A stretch of 64,000 nt of DNA, from contig NZ_JBEPOB010000001.1 in the NCBI RefSeq assembly GCF_040546595.1, positions 1,799,001 through 1,863,000 of the forward strand, in the 5' to 3' direction. Every line of letters starts with the position of its first letter. The stretch's first letter is position 1. A model generated the notes under the pieces. That model searched no databases, was not told the DNA's origin, and was given only the letters and a program-made list of their open reading frames with translations. Of the stretch, positions 19,299-27,237 are shown in pieces. The DNA is from Bosea sp. OAE506 (lineage in GTDB: Bacteria > Pseudomonadota > Alphaproteobacteria > Rhizobiales > Beijerinckiaceae). A program made the translations under genes and the position numbers.

Positions 19299-20888
19299 TT
19301 AGAACTTCAGACGCCGGGCGCGCTTGACCATCGGGATCTCGTGGATCTTGTCGAGGAGCTCGTCGGAGATCGCTTCGTCCACCGCGACATAGCAGATCGC
19401 GTCGCCGCCCGGCTTGTCGCGGCCGAGCGAGAAGGTCGCGACATTGACGCCGGCGGCGCCCAAAATCGAGCCGAACTGGCCGATGAAGCCCGCCTGGTCG
19501 GCGTTGCGGACATAGAGCATGTGCGGCGCGAATTCAGCATCGACCTGGATGTCGCGGATCTCGACGATGCGCGGCTTGCCGTCCTGGAAGACCGTGCCGG
19601 CGGCGTGGCGCGGCATGTCCTCGGCCTCGACCACGATCTTGATGCGGCTTTCGAGATTGCCGGCGATCTCGCGGGTCAGCTCCTCGACGACGATGCCCTT
19701 CTCCTTGGCCACCATGGCGGAGTTGACCATGTTGATCTCGGGCAGGAAGGGCCGGAGCACGCCGGTGATGGCGGCGGCGGAGATCGCCTTCAGGTTCAGG
19801 CTGGCGACCGCGCCCTCGTACTCGATGCGGATGCCCTTGACCGGAGCCTCGGTGAGCTGGCCGAGGAAGGAGCCGAGCTTCTCGGCGAGATCGACGAAGG
19901 GCTTCACCCGCGGCGCCTCCTCGGCGGTGATCGAGGGGAAGTTCACCGCGTTGGTGATGGCGCCCTTGAGCAGGTAGTCGCTCATCTGCTCGGCGACCTG
20001 GAGCGCGACATTCTCCTGCGCCTCATTGGTGGCGGCGCCGAGATGGGGGGTGCAGACGACGTTGTCGAGGCCGAAGAGCGGGTTCGATTCCGCCGGCTCG
20101 ACCGAGAACACGTCGAAAGCCGCGCCCGCGACATGGCCGGACTTCAGGAGTTCGGCGAGCGCCGCCTCGTCGACCAGCCCGCCGCGGGCGCAGTTGATGA
20201 TGCGCACGCCCTTCTTGGTCTTCGCCAGCGCCTCGGCCGAGAGGATGTTCTTGGTCATCGCCGTCATCGGCACATGCAGCGTGATGAAATCGGCGCGCTT
20301 GAGCAGGTCCTCGAGCTCGACCTTCTCGACGCCGAGCGCGACCGCGCGCTCAGGTGAGAGATAGGGGTCATAGGCGATGACGCGCATCTTCAGGCCGACC
20401 GCGCGGTCGGCGACGATGGAGCCGATATTGCCGGCGCCGATCAGCCCGAGCGTCTTGCCGGTGATCTCGACGCCCATGAAGCGGTTCTTCTCCCACTTGC
20501 CGGCTTGCGTCGAGGCATCCGCCGCCGGGATCTGGCGGGCGAGCGCGAACATCATCGCAATCGCATGCTCGGCGGTGGTGATCGAATTGCCGAAGGGCGT
20601 GTTCATCACGATCACGCCGCGCGCCGTGGCGGCGGGGATCTCGACATTGTCGACGCCGATGCCGGCGCGACCGATCACCTTCAGCCTGGTCGCGGCCTCC
20701 AGCAGCTTGGCGGTGGCCTTGGTCGCGGAGCGGATGGCGAGGCCGTCATAGTCGCCGATCATCGCGGCGAGCTTGTCCTTGTCCTTCCCGAGATTGGGAT
20801 CGAACGTCACGTCGATGCCGCGATCCTTGAAGATCTGCACGGCGGCGGGAGAGAGGGCGTCGGAGATCAGGACTTTTGGCGCTGTCAT
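19299..20888 (-). CDS. serA: D-3-phosphoglycerate dehydrogenase
   Basis: 529-residue long-form SerA, oxidising 3-phosphoglycerate with NAD+ in the first step of serine synthesis. The NAD motif GLIGAGNIG is near residue 149. The catalytic region CARGGLVDEAAL and the histidine in TPHLGAATNEAQ follow. An intervening ASB domain and a C-terminal ACT domain (about 455-529) suggest allosteric control by serine. It lies downstream of serC on the same strand; a family A repeat separates them. Confidence 0.97.
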   Translation of the reverse strand: MTAPKVLISDALSPAAVQIFKDRGIDVTFDPNLGKDKDKLAAMIGDYDGLAIRSATKATAKLLEAATRLKVIGRAGIGVDNVEIPAATARGVIVMNTPFGNSITTAEHAIAMMFALARQIPAADASTQAGKWEKNRFMGVEITGKTLGLIGAGNIGSIVADRAVGLKMRVIAYDPYLSPERAVALGVEKVELEDLLKRADFITLHVPMTAMTKNILSAEALAKTKKGVRIINCARGGLVDEAALAELLKSGHVAGAAFDVFSVEPAESNPLFGLDNVVCTPHLGAATNEAQENVALQVAEQMSDYLLKGAITNAVNFPSITAEEAPRVKPFVDLAEKLGSFLGQLTEAPVKGIRIEYEGAVASLNLKAISAAAITGVLRPFLPEINMVNSAMVAKEKGIVVEELTREIAGNLESRIKIVVEAEDMPRHAAGTVFQDGKPRIVEIRDIQVDAEFAPHMLYVRNADQAGFIGQFGSILGAAGVNVATFSLGRDKPGGDAICYVAVDEAISDELLDKIHEIPMVKRARRLKF

Positions 20889-20946
20889 GAGAATGGCTTT
20901 CGGCTGGCGCGGCGCGTCGGCGCTCTGCGCGGGACAGGGGTCAGCA

Positions 20947-21043
20947 CGTCATGGCCGGGCTTGACCCGGCCATCTCGGGACGCGGAGGCGCAGGAGCGCG
21001 CCTCTTCTTGGAGGAGATGGTCGGGTCAAGCCCGACCATGACG
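20947..21043. repeat. Family A palindromic element between serC and serA
   Basis: Two hairpins: GGCCGGGCTTGACCCGGCC, then GGTCGGGTCAAGCCCGACC, bounded by CGTCAT and ATGACG. The two stems differ in sequence but each is internally complementary. Confidence 0.9.
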
Positions 21044-21050
21044 CTGGGTG

Positions 21051-22229
21051 TCAGGCCGCCTTCTTGCCCAACCCGGCCTTCGCCTCGGCGAAGGCGTAGG
21101 TGATCCACGGCAGCAGCGCCTTCAGGTCGCGCGACTGGACGGTTGCGCCGCACCAGATGCGCAGGCCCGGAGGGGCGTCGCGGTAGTGGCCGAGATCGTA
21201 GCCGGCGCCGGCCTTCTCGATGATCGAGACGACCTGCTTGGCAAACGCGGCTTGAGCGTCCGGAGCCAGCGCGGTGACGGCCGGGTCGGTGAAGGTCAGG
21301 CACACGCTCGTGTTCGAGCGCGTCTTCGGCTTCACGGCGAGGAAGTCGATCCAGTCGTTCTCTTTCACGAATTTCGCGATGACGCGCAGGTTGCCGTCGG
21401 CGCGCTTCACCAGCCCGTCGAGCCCGCCGACCTTCTTGGCCCAGTGCAGCGCATCGAGATAATCCTCGACCGCGAGCATGGAAGGCGTGTTGATCGTCTC
21501 GCCCGAGAAGATGCCCTCGATCAGCTTGCCGCCTGAGGTCATGCGGAAGATCTTCGGCAGCGGCCATGCCGGCTTGTAGGTCACCAGCCGCTCGACCGCG
21601 CGCGGCGACAGGATGATCATGCCATGGGCCGCCTCGCCGCCCAGCACCTTCTGCCAGGAGAAGGTGGTGACATCGAGCTTGGGCCAGTCGAGCTTCTGGG
21701 CGAAGGCGGCCGAGGTCGCGTCGCAGATCGTCAGACCCTCGCGGTCCTCCGCGATCCAGCTCGCATCGGGCACGCGCACGCCGGAGGTCGTGCCGTTCCA
21801 GGTGAAGACGACGTCGCGGTTCCTGGTGTCGACCTTCTTCAGGTTCGGCAGCTCGCCATAACCGGCCTCGAAGGTGCGGACGTCGGCCAGCTTGAGCTGC
21901 TTGACGACATCGGTGACCCAGCCGGCGCCAAAACTCTCCCAGGAGACCATGTCGACGCCGCGCGCCCCGAGCAGCGACCACATCGCCATCTCGACGGCGC
22001 CGGTGTCGGACGCGGGCACGATGCCGATGCGGTAATCGGCCGGCACCTGCAGCACCTCGCGCGTCAGATCGATCGCGAGCTTGAGCTTGTCCTTGCCGAT
22101 CTTGGCGCGGTGCGAGCGGCCGAGCGCGGCGTCACCGAGTGCCTTGAGGTTCCAGCCTGGGCGCTTGGCGCAGGGGCCGGACGAGAAATGCGGCACGCGC
22201 GGAAGCGCGGCCGGAACGGTATTCGCCAT
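21051..22229 (-). CDS. serC: Phosphoserine aminotransferase (alphaproteobacterial type)
   Basis: 392-residue PLP enzyme converting 3-phosphohydroxypyruvate and glutamate to phosphoserine. It opens with the [12 protein letters not shown] motif typical of the alphaproteobacterial SerC subgroup, and the PLP lysine is in [15 protein letters not shown] chose the ATG at 22229: GGAG lies six bases before it, while the in-frame ATG at 22241 has AGG directly abutting. It is followed by serA. Confidence 0.95.
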   Translation of the reverse strand: MANTVPAALPRVPHFSSGPCAKRPGWNLKALGDAALGRSHRAKIGKDKLKLAIDLTREVLQVPADYRIGIVPASDTGAVEMAMWSLLGARGVDMVSWESFGAGWVTDVVKQLKLADVRTFEAGYGELPNLKKVDTRNRDVVFTWNGTTSGVRVPDASWIAEDREGLTICDATSAAFAQKLDWPKLDVTTFSWQKVLGGEAAHGMIILSPRAVERLVTYKPAWPLPKIFRMTSGGKLIEGIFSGETINTPSMLAVEDYLDALHWAKKVGGLDGLVKRADGNLRVIAKFVKENDWIDFLAVKPKTRSNTSVCLTFTDPAVTALAPDAQAAFAKQVVSIIEKAGAGYDLGHYRDAPPGLRIWCGATVQSRDLKALLPWITYAFAEAKAGLGKKAA

Positions 22230-22312
22230 CGATGTCTCCATCCTTACAGATGGGCGCGCCGCGTTGGGGCGGCGTGTCCCGTCGATGGGGGTAGAGCGCG
22301 GGGGCGGGGGGA
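22230..22312 (-). ncRNA. Probable serC leader RNA
   Basis: The serC 5' region can form two hairpins on the minus strand. One is a 6-bp stem of CGCCGC and GCGGCG (22257-22274). The second is CCATC with GATGG (22238-22253), which overlaps the GGAG that serves the serC start. A serC leader motif is known upstream of serC-serA in alphaproteobacteria; this position and layout fit it. I assign it by context and could not run a covariance search. Confidence 0.5.
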
Positions 22313-22354
22313 GTCAAGCGGGGGGATGGAGGACGCTGCGTTGCCCTTTGATTC

Positions 22355-22951
22355 TTAAGACATGATGCGAAACCAAGACCTAACCGCTAAGTTTAACCGA
22401 TCTTGCTCTAATTCGTCAGTGGGGTTGCAATGCGCAATCGGCCCTCTAAGAATATTCAGTTGATTAGATGCGTTGCTAACCGCGGTCTTTGAGCTAAAAA
22501 TTGTTTCGAATAAATCCCAATTATCTGTTATGATTTGTGATAATTCGCCAAATGTTGTGTAGTCAATCAAGTTCTCGGATCTGGGGGTTATTCCAGAATC
22601 TACTTCTTTTTTCTGTCTCAGCGCGGCCTGTTCCTTTATGCGTTTCTCATCGATCCTGGCGCTCTCCCACCAATCAGGCCCTTCCGCTTCCAAAAGAATA
22701 TCCGCAACTAGGCGTCGTATTGAATTTTCCAAACAATAGAATATCTCATAAAATTCCGACATTCTCAGCGACTCAGCCCTGAGAGATGCTTCGAATTGCT
22801 CATATTCCGATGTCTTCCGGCTCCTTTCCTTGCGAGGTAGGTGTCCAAGATCGATGCCGAACTGCCGTTCAATACGCGACATGCCCGATGCGATCTGCAA
22901 TCCGGACATGCCAAAGGCTCGGATTAGTCCATCAGGCCGCTTAGGCATCAT
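22355..22951 (-). CDS. Swt1-like HEPN domain protein
   Basis: 198-residue protein with a C-terminal HEPN domain of the Swt1 type. CLENSIRR lies at about 73-80, WWES at 94-97, and IDYTTFGELSQIITDNWDLF at about 129-148. LRGPIAH gives the Rx4H motif (R169, H174) that marks catalytic HEPN ribonucleases. The frame is intact. The DNA is visibly AT-rich against its neighbours, suggesting transfer. The start overlaps the end of a decayed DUF5343 gene by 11 bases, so the two were probably one operon. Toxin or defence function is inference. Confidence 0.75.
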   Translation of the reverse strand: MMPKRPDGLIRAFGMSGLQIASGMSRIERQFGIDLGHLPRKERSRKTSEYEQFEASLRAESLRMSEFYEIFYCLENSIRRLVADILLEAEGPDWWESARIDEKRIKEQAALRQKKEVDSGITPRSENLIDYTTFGELSQIITDNWDLFETIFSSKTAVSNASNQLNILRGPIAHCNPTDELEQDRLNLAVRSWFRIMS

Positions 22952-23576
22952 CGCTACTCAATAGGTGTGCCTTCAAACTTTTAAATATAGCATCAAAGAC
23001 TTCTGGGTCCGAAGTCGCGGGCAAATTCAAATTTATCGTATATCCAAGATTGAGCCCGATTGCGCCTTGTTGTCTCGGAGCGGGAGCGGTTGCTGAATCA
23101 GCCAGCTGCGAGCGCGCCTCTCTATGCGGCGCCTCTAGGACAATATCTTTCTGCTTAAAATCGGCAAATAGCTTCAAATGCTTAATGCATGCAAAAGTTA
23201 ATTTTACAGTATTAGAATCATGTGGCTGTCCTGTTTATTCCGTTATCAATCCGATCAACGATTGATCGTTGAGTTCATGGACATATTAATTTCGGATATA
23301 CAAAGGACCATACCCAATTTTATGATGGAAGCAACTGCCTCGCCAGATAATGCCGGGTTGCGGAATTTCTTGTATAGATCACTTGGGGTTCCGTCGAGGT
23401 TCGCGAACCCGACTTTTTTTGAGATAGCTTGTCATTTGATCCCCGGACCCTCCGGGGATCTTCAGTATTGTTTTGACAAAATCTTGACTTAAACGGTCTG
23501 GAATTGCCGCGGATTTGATCCCATTCAAAGCTTTGTCGATATTCCCGGGGGAAGTCACATAAGGAAGCTGTGCCAT
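22941..23576 (-). pseudogene. Decayed DUF5343 gene
   Basis: Remains of a DUF5343 gene. The first 55 or so residues (MAQLPYVTSPGNIDKAL...) read openly from 23576, then a run of seven A at about 23414-23420 shifts the frame. Removing one A restores VGFANLDGTPSDLYKKFRNP. A second shift lies near 23315-23325. The rest then reads in a third frame, with in-frame TAA codons inside YIRN*YVHELND and GLITE*TG, through LKLFADFKQ to a stop at 22941. Two shifts plus two nonsense codons make true decay more likely than read errors. AT-rich like its HEPN neighbour. Confidence 0.8.
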
Positions 23577-23746
23577 TTCAATCCCGGTGTAGGTGCAGAG
23601 ACGAAATCGAGGCTACACAAGGCGCACGATTCTGCAAGTTGAGCGCTTAGCTGCAATTTCTCGCAACCGGAGCGTTTTACCGTCCGCGCAGCGATATGCC
23701 TCCTACAGCTATGGGTCGCGACAACTCCGGGTTGCGTTTCGGAAAG

Positions 23747-23799
23747 GCGCGGGGAACCCCTCTCCTGTAAGGAGAGGGGCTGGGGAGAGGTGTCGGCCC
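23747..23799. repeat. Family C hairpin, third copy
   Basis: GCGCGGGGAACCCCTCTCC followed by a 5-base loop and GGAGAGGGG. It is a diverged copy in the same orientation as the left arm of the DUF559 inverted repeat some 250 bases downstream. Confidence 0.8.
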
Positions 23800-23858
23800 C
23801 TGGACCAGCGGGGCGCAGACCTCACCGCCGCCGAGGCATAAGGCGCCGGCTCCTTCCC

Positions 23859-23989
23859 CGTCATGGTCGCCCTTGTGGCGACCATCCACGTCTTGCGACG
23901 CCAATGGCGGGCGAGCCGCTCTTTGGAAGGGCATCGCCGATCGTTCCTGCGTAAAGACGTGGATGGTCGGGACAAGCCCGACCGTGACG
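23859..23989. repeat. Family A element, CCACGTCTT subtype
   Basis: Outer CGTCATGGTCG and CGACCGTGACG-like ends. The inner arms are ATCCACGTCTT and AAGACGTGGAT, not the commoner CATCTC/GAGATG. The same inner arms recur in the phoU-phoB element. Confidence 0.85.
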
Positions 23990-23994
23990 GTGAG

Positions 23995-24495
23995 GCGCGG
24001 GGAACCCCTCTCCCGGATGGGAGAGGGGCAGGGGTGAGGGACCGCCCTCGCCGCTTGAGGCTCACGCTAGCCGCTGGCCGCCTTGCGGATCGCAGCCAAA
24101 ACGGCATCCCGGTCATCGATGATCTCGGCATTCCGAAACCTGATCACGGTGAAGCCAAAGCGCTCGATCTCGGACGTCCGCTCGGCGTCATAGCCCGCTT
24201 CCCAGCCATGCTGGCGTCCATCTACCTCGACGATCAGCCTGCGGTCGATGCAGACGAAATCGAGGGTGTAGCCCAGAAGCGGAACCTGCCGGCGGAACTT
24301 GAGCCCATCGAGACGGCGGTTGCGCAGCAGCGACCACAGGATGTCCTCGGGCTCGGTGGATTGCCGTCGGAGCCGTCTCGCGAATCGGCGCTGTTCGGAC
24401 GTCATGCGCCGTGATGCTGACGCTGATCGCATCGACGATCAATGGCGGTCCCTCACCCCTGCCCCTCTCCCATCCGGGAGAGGGGTTCCCCGCGC
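23995..24495. mobile_element. Candidate mobile unit: DUF559 gene inside a perfect 52-bp inverted repeat
   Basis: Bases 23995-24046 and 24444-24495 are exact reverse complements over 52 bases, with mismatches directly outside on both sides. Each arm holds its own hairpin (CCCCTCTCCC with GGGAGAGGGG). The only gene between the arms is a DUF559 nuclease on the minus strand. No target-site duplication was seen. A gene flanked by inverted palindromes recalls the REP/RAYT arrangement, but mobility is inference. Confidence 0.55.
24067..24432 (-). CDS. DUF559 (Vsr-like) endonuclease-fold protein
   Basis: 121-residue protein of the DUF559 family, related to very-short-patch-repair nucleases with a PD-(D/E)XK fold. 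The N-terminal helix region (ARRLRR... EDILWSLLRNRRL, 18-41) is followed by FRRQ at 46-49. The active-site set is D58, E69, D71 and H75 in LDF...VEVDGRQH. No cellular role is established for this family. Starts at 24432 and 24405 (MTSEQRRF) are both possible; neither has a strong ribosome-binding site. It is enclosed by the 52-bp inverted repeat. Confidence 0.88.
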   Translation of the reverse strand: MRSASASRRMTSEQRRFARRLRRQSTEPEDILWSLLRNRRLDGLKFRRQVPLLGYTLDFVCIDRRLIVEVDGRQHGWEAGYDAERTSEIERFGFTVIRFRNAEIIDDRDAVLAAIRKAASG

Positions 24496-25108
24496 GTCCC
24501 GCGAAAAACTAATCCCCGCCGCTTCTTTCTGACCCTATCCTGCCACCACCTCATCCCCGAGGGGCAGCCATCCGGAAGGCAAGCCGTTGGTGGGGGTGGG
24601 CGCGGCGCCTGCGGCTGGCTTTGCACCCCGGTCCCGGGAGGCTTCGGGGCACCGCCCTGGGGGTACTACGGCCCCTGTGCGAGGAGCTCGCTGGAACGGT
24701 CGCTGGCATCACGTCTTCGTCCCATGCCTGACGGCGCGACAACCCGATGAGGGGAACTGGCGTCTAGGGCTCGCGGCGGAGGCTGGCTTTCGACCCGATA
24801 AGCGCGGCCCGGAGTGCGAAATCGCCGACAAGCGGAGCGCCACGGGGCGTGCGGATGGTGGCTCAACCCATCCGCGCCGCATCCTGGCTCAACGGATGCG
24901 GATCTGAGACCCACGCGCCTCGCGGCGCTCCGCTGCCCCTCGTCATCAACCGACCCCGGAAGGCGGGCGGGGATTTGTTGTGCCCGTCATTCTCGGGCGA
25001 AGCGAAGCGCAGACCCGGGAATCTCGGGCCGGAAGAGGCAGGGGAGCCTCTCTCGTCCCGAGATGCTCGGGTCGAGCCCGAGCATGACGCGCGGGGCGCG
25101 GGAACCCC
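24433..25108. other. 676-base stretch without a convincing gene
   Basis: After the right arm of the DUF559 repeat, 24550-24760 is a dense block of short GC hairpins (for example CCCCG/CGGGG and GGGGCC/GGCCCC pairs). At 24850-24905 GGCTCAAC occurs twice beside ATCCGC-type inverted repeats. A 63-residue minus-strand frame at 24551-24742 is open but Arg/Pro/Ser-rich and not protein-like. A structured RNA is possible; none was recognised. Confidence 0.5.
24985..25089. repeat. Family A palindromic element
   Basis: A CGTCATTCTCGGG...CCCGGGAATCTC hairpin with an extended GCGAAGC-type loop, followed by GAGATGCTCGGG and CCCGAGCATGACG. It ends just before the HdeA-like gene's 3' end. Confidence 0.85.
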
Positions 25109-25342
25109 TCAATCCCCGGTCATCGTCATCTCGGCGTCGATTGCCTTCATGGTCGGGTTGGCGGCGCAGAAGGCGCGGATCTTGGCGGCAACAGGGGCGG
25201 GGTGCTCGCTCTTGCGGTGGGCGGCGGATTTCAGCCAGTCGGCGCAGCTGAGCGCGCGGTCGGTGATCGCGGCCCTGGCCGGGTCGGGCAGGAGCAGGAG
25301 GCCGGCGAGGGCCGCCGGGAGGATGAGCGGGAGGCGGGGCAT
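25109..25342 (-). CDS. HdeA-like small periplasmic protein
   Basis: 77-residue protein with a signal peptide ending near ARA (residue 24). The mature domain of about 50 residues has two cysteines (C33 and C59), in SCADWLKS and AFCAANP contexts that match the HdeA/HdeB pattern of one conserved disulfide. HdeA proteins are acid-stress chaperones in enteric bacteria; in this group the role is unproven. The gene stands alone. Confidence 0.7.
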   Translation of the reverse strand: MPRLPLILPAALAGLLLLPDPARAAITDRALSCADWLKSAAHRKSEHPAPVAAKIRAFCAANPTMKAIDAEMTMTGD

Positions 25343-25550
25343 GGAAGGGGTGTCCTGAAGGGGCGCCCGCCTTGCGGGCTCGCATGGGCGCCGCTCCTGC
25401 CCCGCGTCGCCACCGCATGCAAATGCGATTGTCGCGGCCCCGATGCGCAGGCAGGGCAGGGGAGGACGGGACGCCGATCGCGAGAAGGGGAAGGCTTACC
25501 TCGAGTTTCGTGATAGGCAGCGGCGAAATCCCGCAACAGGTTCCAGGTCC

Positions 25551-25814
25551 ATGGCCCAGAAGACGCCCGAACAGCTCGCCCGTGAATTCGAGGGGCGCAA
25601 GGCCAAGGGGCTGGCCAAGGGCGCCGCCGCCTTCTGGCCCAACATCCTGTCCAATGCGGTGCTGAAGCTGACCGCGGCGAAGGAAGAGATCACGGTCGCC
25701 GCGCTGACCGAGTTGCTGACGAAGGACGCCGAGTCCAAGGACACGACGCTCGCCGCCGGCGCCAAGGAGGCGCTGGCGCGGCTGCGCCAGGCGGTGGCGA
25801 AGGGGGAGGATTGA
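25551..25814 (+). CDS. Small hypothetical protein
   Basis: 87-residue, charged, mostly helical protein with no signal peptide or membrane segment. Features are EFEGRKAKGLAKGAAAFWPNIL near residues 12-33 and a C-terminal ALARLRQAV helix. I recognise no family. The ATG at 25551 is used because upstream in-frame codons look non-coding; AACAGG lies shortly before it. It is isolated, followed by a family A hairpin. Confidence 0.65.
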   Translation: MAQKTPEQLAREFEGRKAKGLAKGAAAFWPNILSNAVLKLTAAKEEITVAALTELLTKDAESKDTTLAAGAKEALARLRQAVAKGED

Positions 25815-25844
25815 GGGTTCTGCGGGTTCGCGACTGAACCTCTC

Positions 25845-25884
25845 CGTCATTCCGGAGCTCCGCTGCGCTCCGTCCGGAATGACG
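25845..25884. repeat. Family A single hairpin
   Basis: CGTCATTCCGGA pairs with TCCGGAATGACG around a 16-base loop. It lies between the convergent small hypothetical gene and fucU and could act as a terminator for both. Confidence 0.85.
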
Positions 25885-25901
25885 CCGGAGGTTGCGGAGG
25901 C

Positions 25902-26357
25902 TCACCCCGGCTGGCCAGCGATGACGCCCTTGCGCAGCAGGAAGCAGCCATAGGGGCGGGGGTCGCCGACCTGGACGACGGCAAAGGCGCGCCGCGCCGC
26001 CTCGTAGAAGGCGAAGCGCTCGATGCCGGCGAGTGGCGTGGGCGCCCCGAGCGCCGCATCGATCTCGCTTTGCACCGCCGCCTGCACGGCGGGAATCGCG
26101 GCGGCATCGCCGACGACCTCCATGCGCCGTAGCGGTTCGGGCTCGAAATCGTCGATCGGCAGCACGGAGAGGATGGCCCGGGCCGCCCGCTCCATGCTCA
26201 GCCCCGGCAGGCGAACGAGCCGGCCGCTGGTGGTGGCAGCCGCGATGGTTTCCGCCGGGTGGTTGGCATCGACCAGCGCGAGATCGTCGCCATGGCCCAT
26301 CGCGGCGAGGATCCAGAGCAGATCGGCGGAGAGGACGGGGTCGAGGGTCTTCAGCAT
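25902..26357 (-). CDS. fucU: L-fucose mutarotase (RbsD/FucU family)
   Basis: 151-residue enzyme that interconverts sugar anomers. The family's MGHGDDLALVDANHP segment (about 20-34) holds the catalytic histidine and aspartate, and the C-terminal GCFLLRKGVI is conserved. FucU is favoured over RbsD because the next genes encode a lactone hydrolase and an aldose dehydrogenase. It is last in a three-gene minus-strand operon. Confidence 0.88.
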   Translation of the reverse strand: MLKTLDPVLSADLLWILAAMGHGDDLALVDANHPAETIAAATTSGRLVRLPGLSMERAARAILSVLPIDDFEPEPLRRMEVVGDAAAIPAVQAAVQSEIDAALGAPTPLAGIERFAFYEAARRAFAVVQVGDPRPYGCFLLRKGVIAGQPG

Positions 26358-26388
26358 GGCGGGGGCGTCCTCTCAGGCAAAAGGCGGG

Positions 26389-27237
26389 TCACAGCCGCCC
26401 GCGCCGGGCGCAATAGACGCGTTGCGCTGTGCCGCCGAAGATCGCGGCGCGCTCGTCCTCGCTGCAGCCGTCGAGCAGGGTCTGCGCGGCGTCGAACCAG
26501 CGCTCGTAAGGCGCGCGCAGCGTCACCACCGGCCAGTCGCTGCCGAAGATCAGGCGGTCCGGGCCGAAAGTCGCCAGCAGATGCGCGACGACCGGGCGCA
26601 GCGTCTCGAGGCTCCAGTCCGGCCCCGCTTCGGTGACGAGGCCGGAGAGCTTGCAGAATGTGCCGGGATGGGCGGCAAGCGCTTTGATGCCCTCGCGCCA
26701 GGCGCCGAGATCGCCCGCGACGAGATCGGGCTTGGCGCCGTGGTCGATGACGACGGTGAGCCGCGGCTCGCGGGCGAGCATGGCGAGCGTGGCGGGGATA
26801 TGCGGCGTCTTGATCAGGGCGTCAAAAACGAGGCCGTGGGCGACCATCGCGGCCAAGGCCGGGGCGAGTGCGGGCCGCGCGAGAAAGGCGAGGTCGGGGA
26901 TGTCCTGCGCCATCGGGCGCAGGCCGACCAGCAGCGGATCGGCGGCCAGCGCGGCGATGCGGGCGGGCGCGTCGGGGGCTTCGAAATCCGCCCAGCCGAC
27001 GACGCCGGCGATGAAGGGCGTGCGCTGCGCGATGGCGAGGAGATAGCGCGTCTCGGCTTCGGTCGGCGCGGCCTGGACGAGGATCGTCCGGTCGATGTCG
27101 TGGCGGGCGAGCAGGGGGGCGAGGTCGTCGGGCGTGAAGTCGCGATGGATCGGGCCCAGCGCGGGCGTCAGCCAGCCATAGTCGCCGCGCGCGATCTGCC
27201 AGAGATGCTGGTGGGCGTCGATGCGAAGCGCGGTCAT
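26389..27237 (-). CDS. Amidohydrolase, probable L-fucono-1,5-lactonase
   Basis: 282-residue metal-dependent hydrolase of the amidohydrolase-2 family. The metal-binding HxH is at H9-H11 in RIDAHQHLW, and a conserved FGSDWPV lies near residue 238. Members open sugar lactones such as L-fuconolactone or L-rhamnonolactone. Its start overlaps the end of the aldo-keto reductase by four bases, implying tight coupling. Fucose specificity is inferred from fucU and the reductase. Confidence 0.82.
   Translation of the reverse strand: MTALRIDAHQHLWQIARGDYGWLTPALGPIHRDFTPDDLAPLLARHDIDRTILVQAAPTEAETRYLLAIAQRTPFIAGVVGWADFEAPDAPARIAALAADPLLVGLRPMAQDIPDLAFLARPALAPALAAMVAHGLVFDALIKTPHIPATLAMLAREPRLTVVIDHGAKPDLVAGDLGAWREGIKALAAHPGTFCKLSGLVTEAGPDWSLETLRPVVAHLLATFGPDRLIFGSDWPVVTLRAPYERWFDAAQTLLDGCSEDERAAIFGGTAQRVYCARRGRL

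Larger units (their letters stand above)
23577..24066. other. Gene-free, repeat-rich spacer
   Basis: 490 bases between the DUF5343 remnant and the DUF559 gene. GC rises from AT-rich to normal at about 23640. The short open frames here read through palindromes and look like no protein. It holds one family C hairpin, one large family A element and the left arm of the DUF559 inverted repeat. Confidence 0.7.

Noticed and set aside
20090..20106. GGTTCGATTCC resembling a tRNA T-loop
   Set aside because: It lies within serA and no cloverleaf can be drawn around it.
23220..23492. Plus-strand frame of 90 codons in the AT-rich patch
   Set aside because: It is antisense to the DUF5343 remnant and matches nothing.
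23747..24495. Clustered repeats as a possible CRISPR array
   Set aside because: Copies are few, palindromic, irregularly spaced and in opposite orientations; no cas genes are present.
24587..24907. Plus-strand open frame of 106 codons downstream of the DUF559 unit
   Set aside because: Arg/Gly/Pro-rich, no ribosome-binding site, overlaps hairpin-dense DNA.
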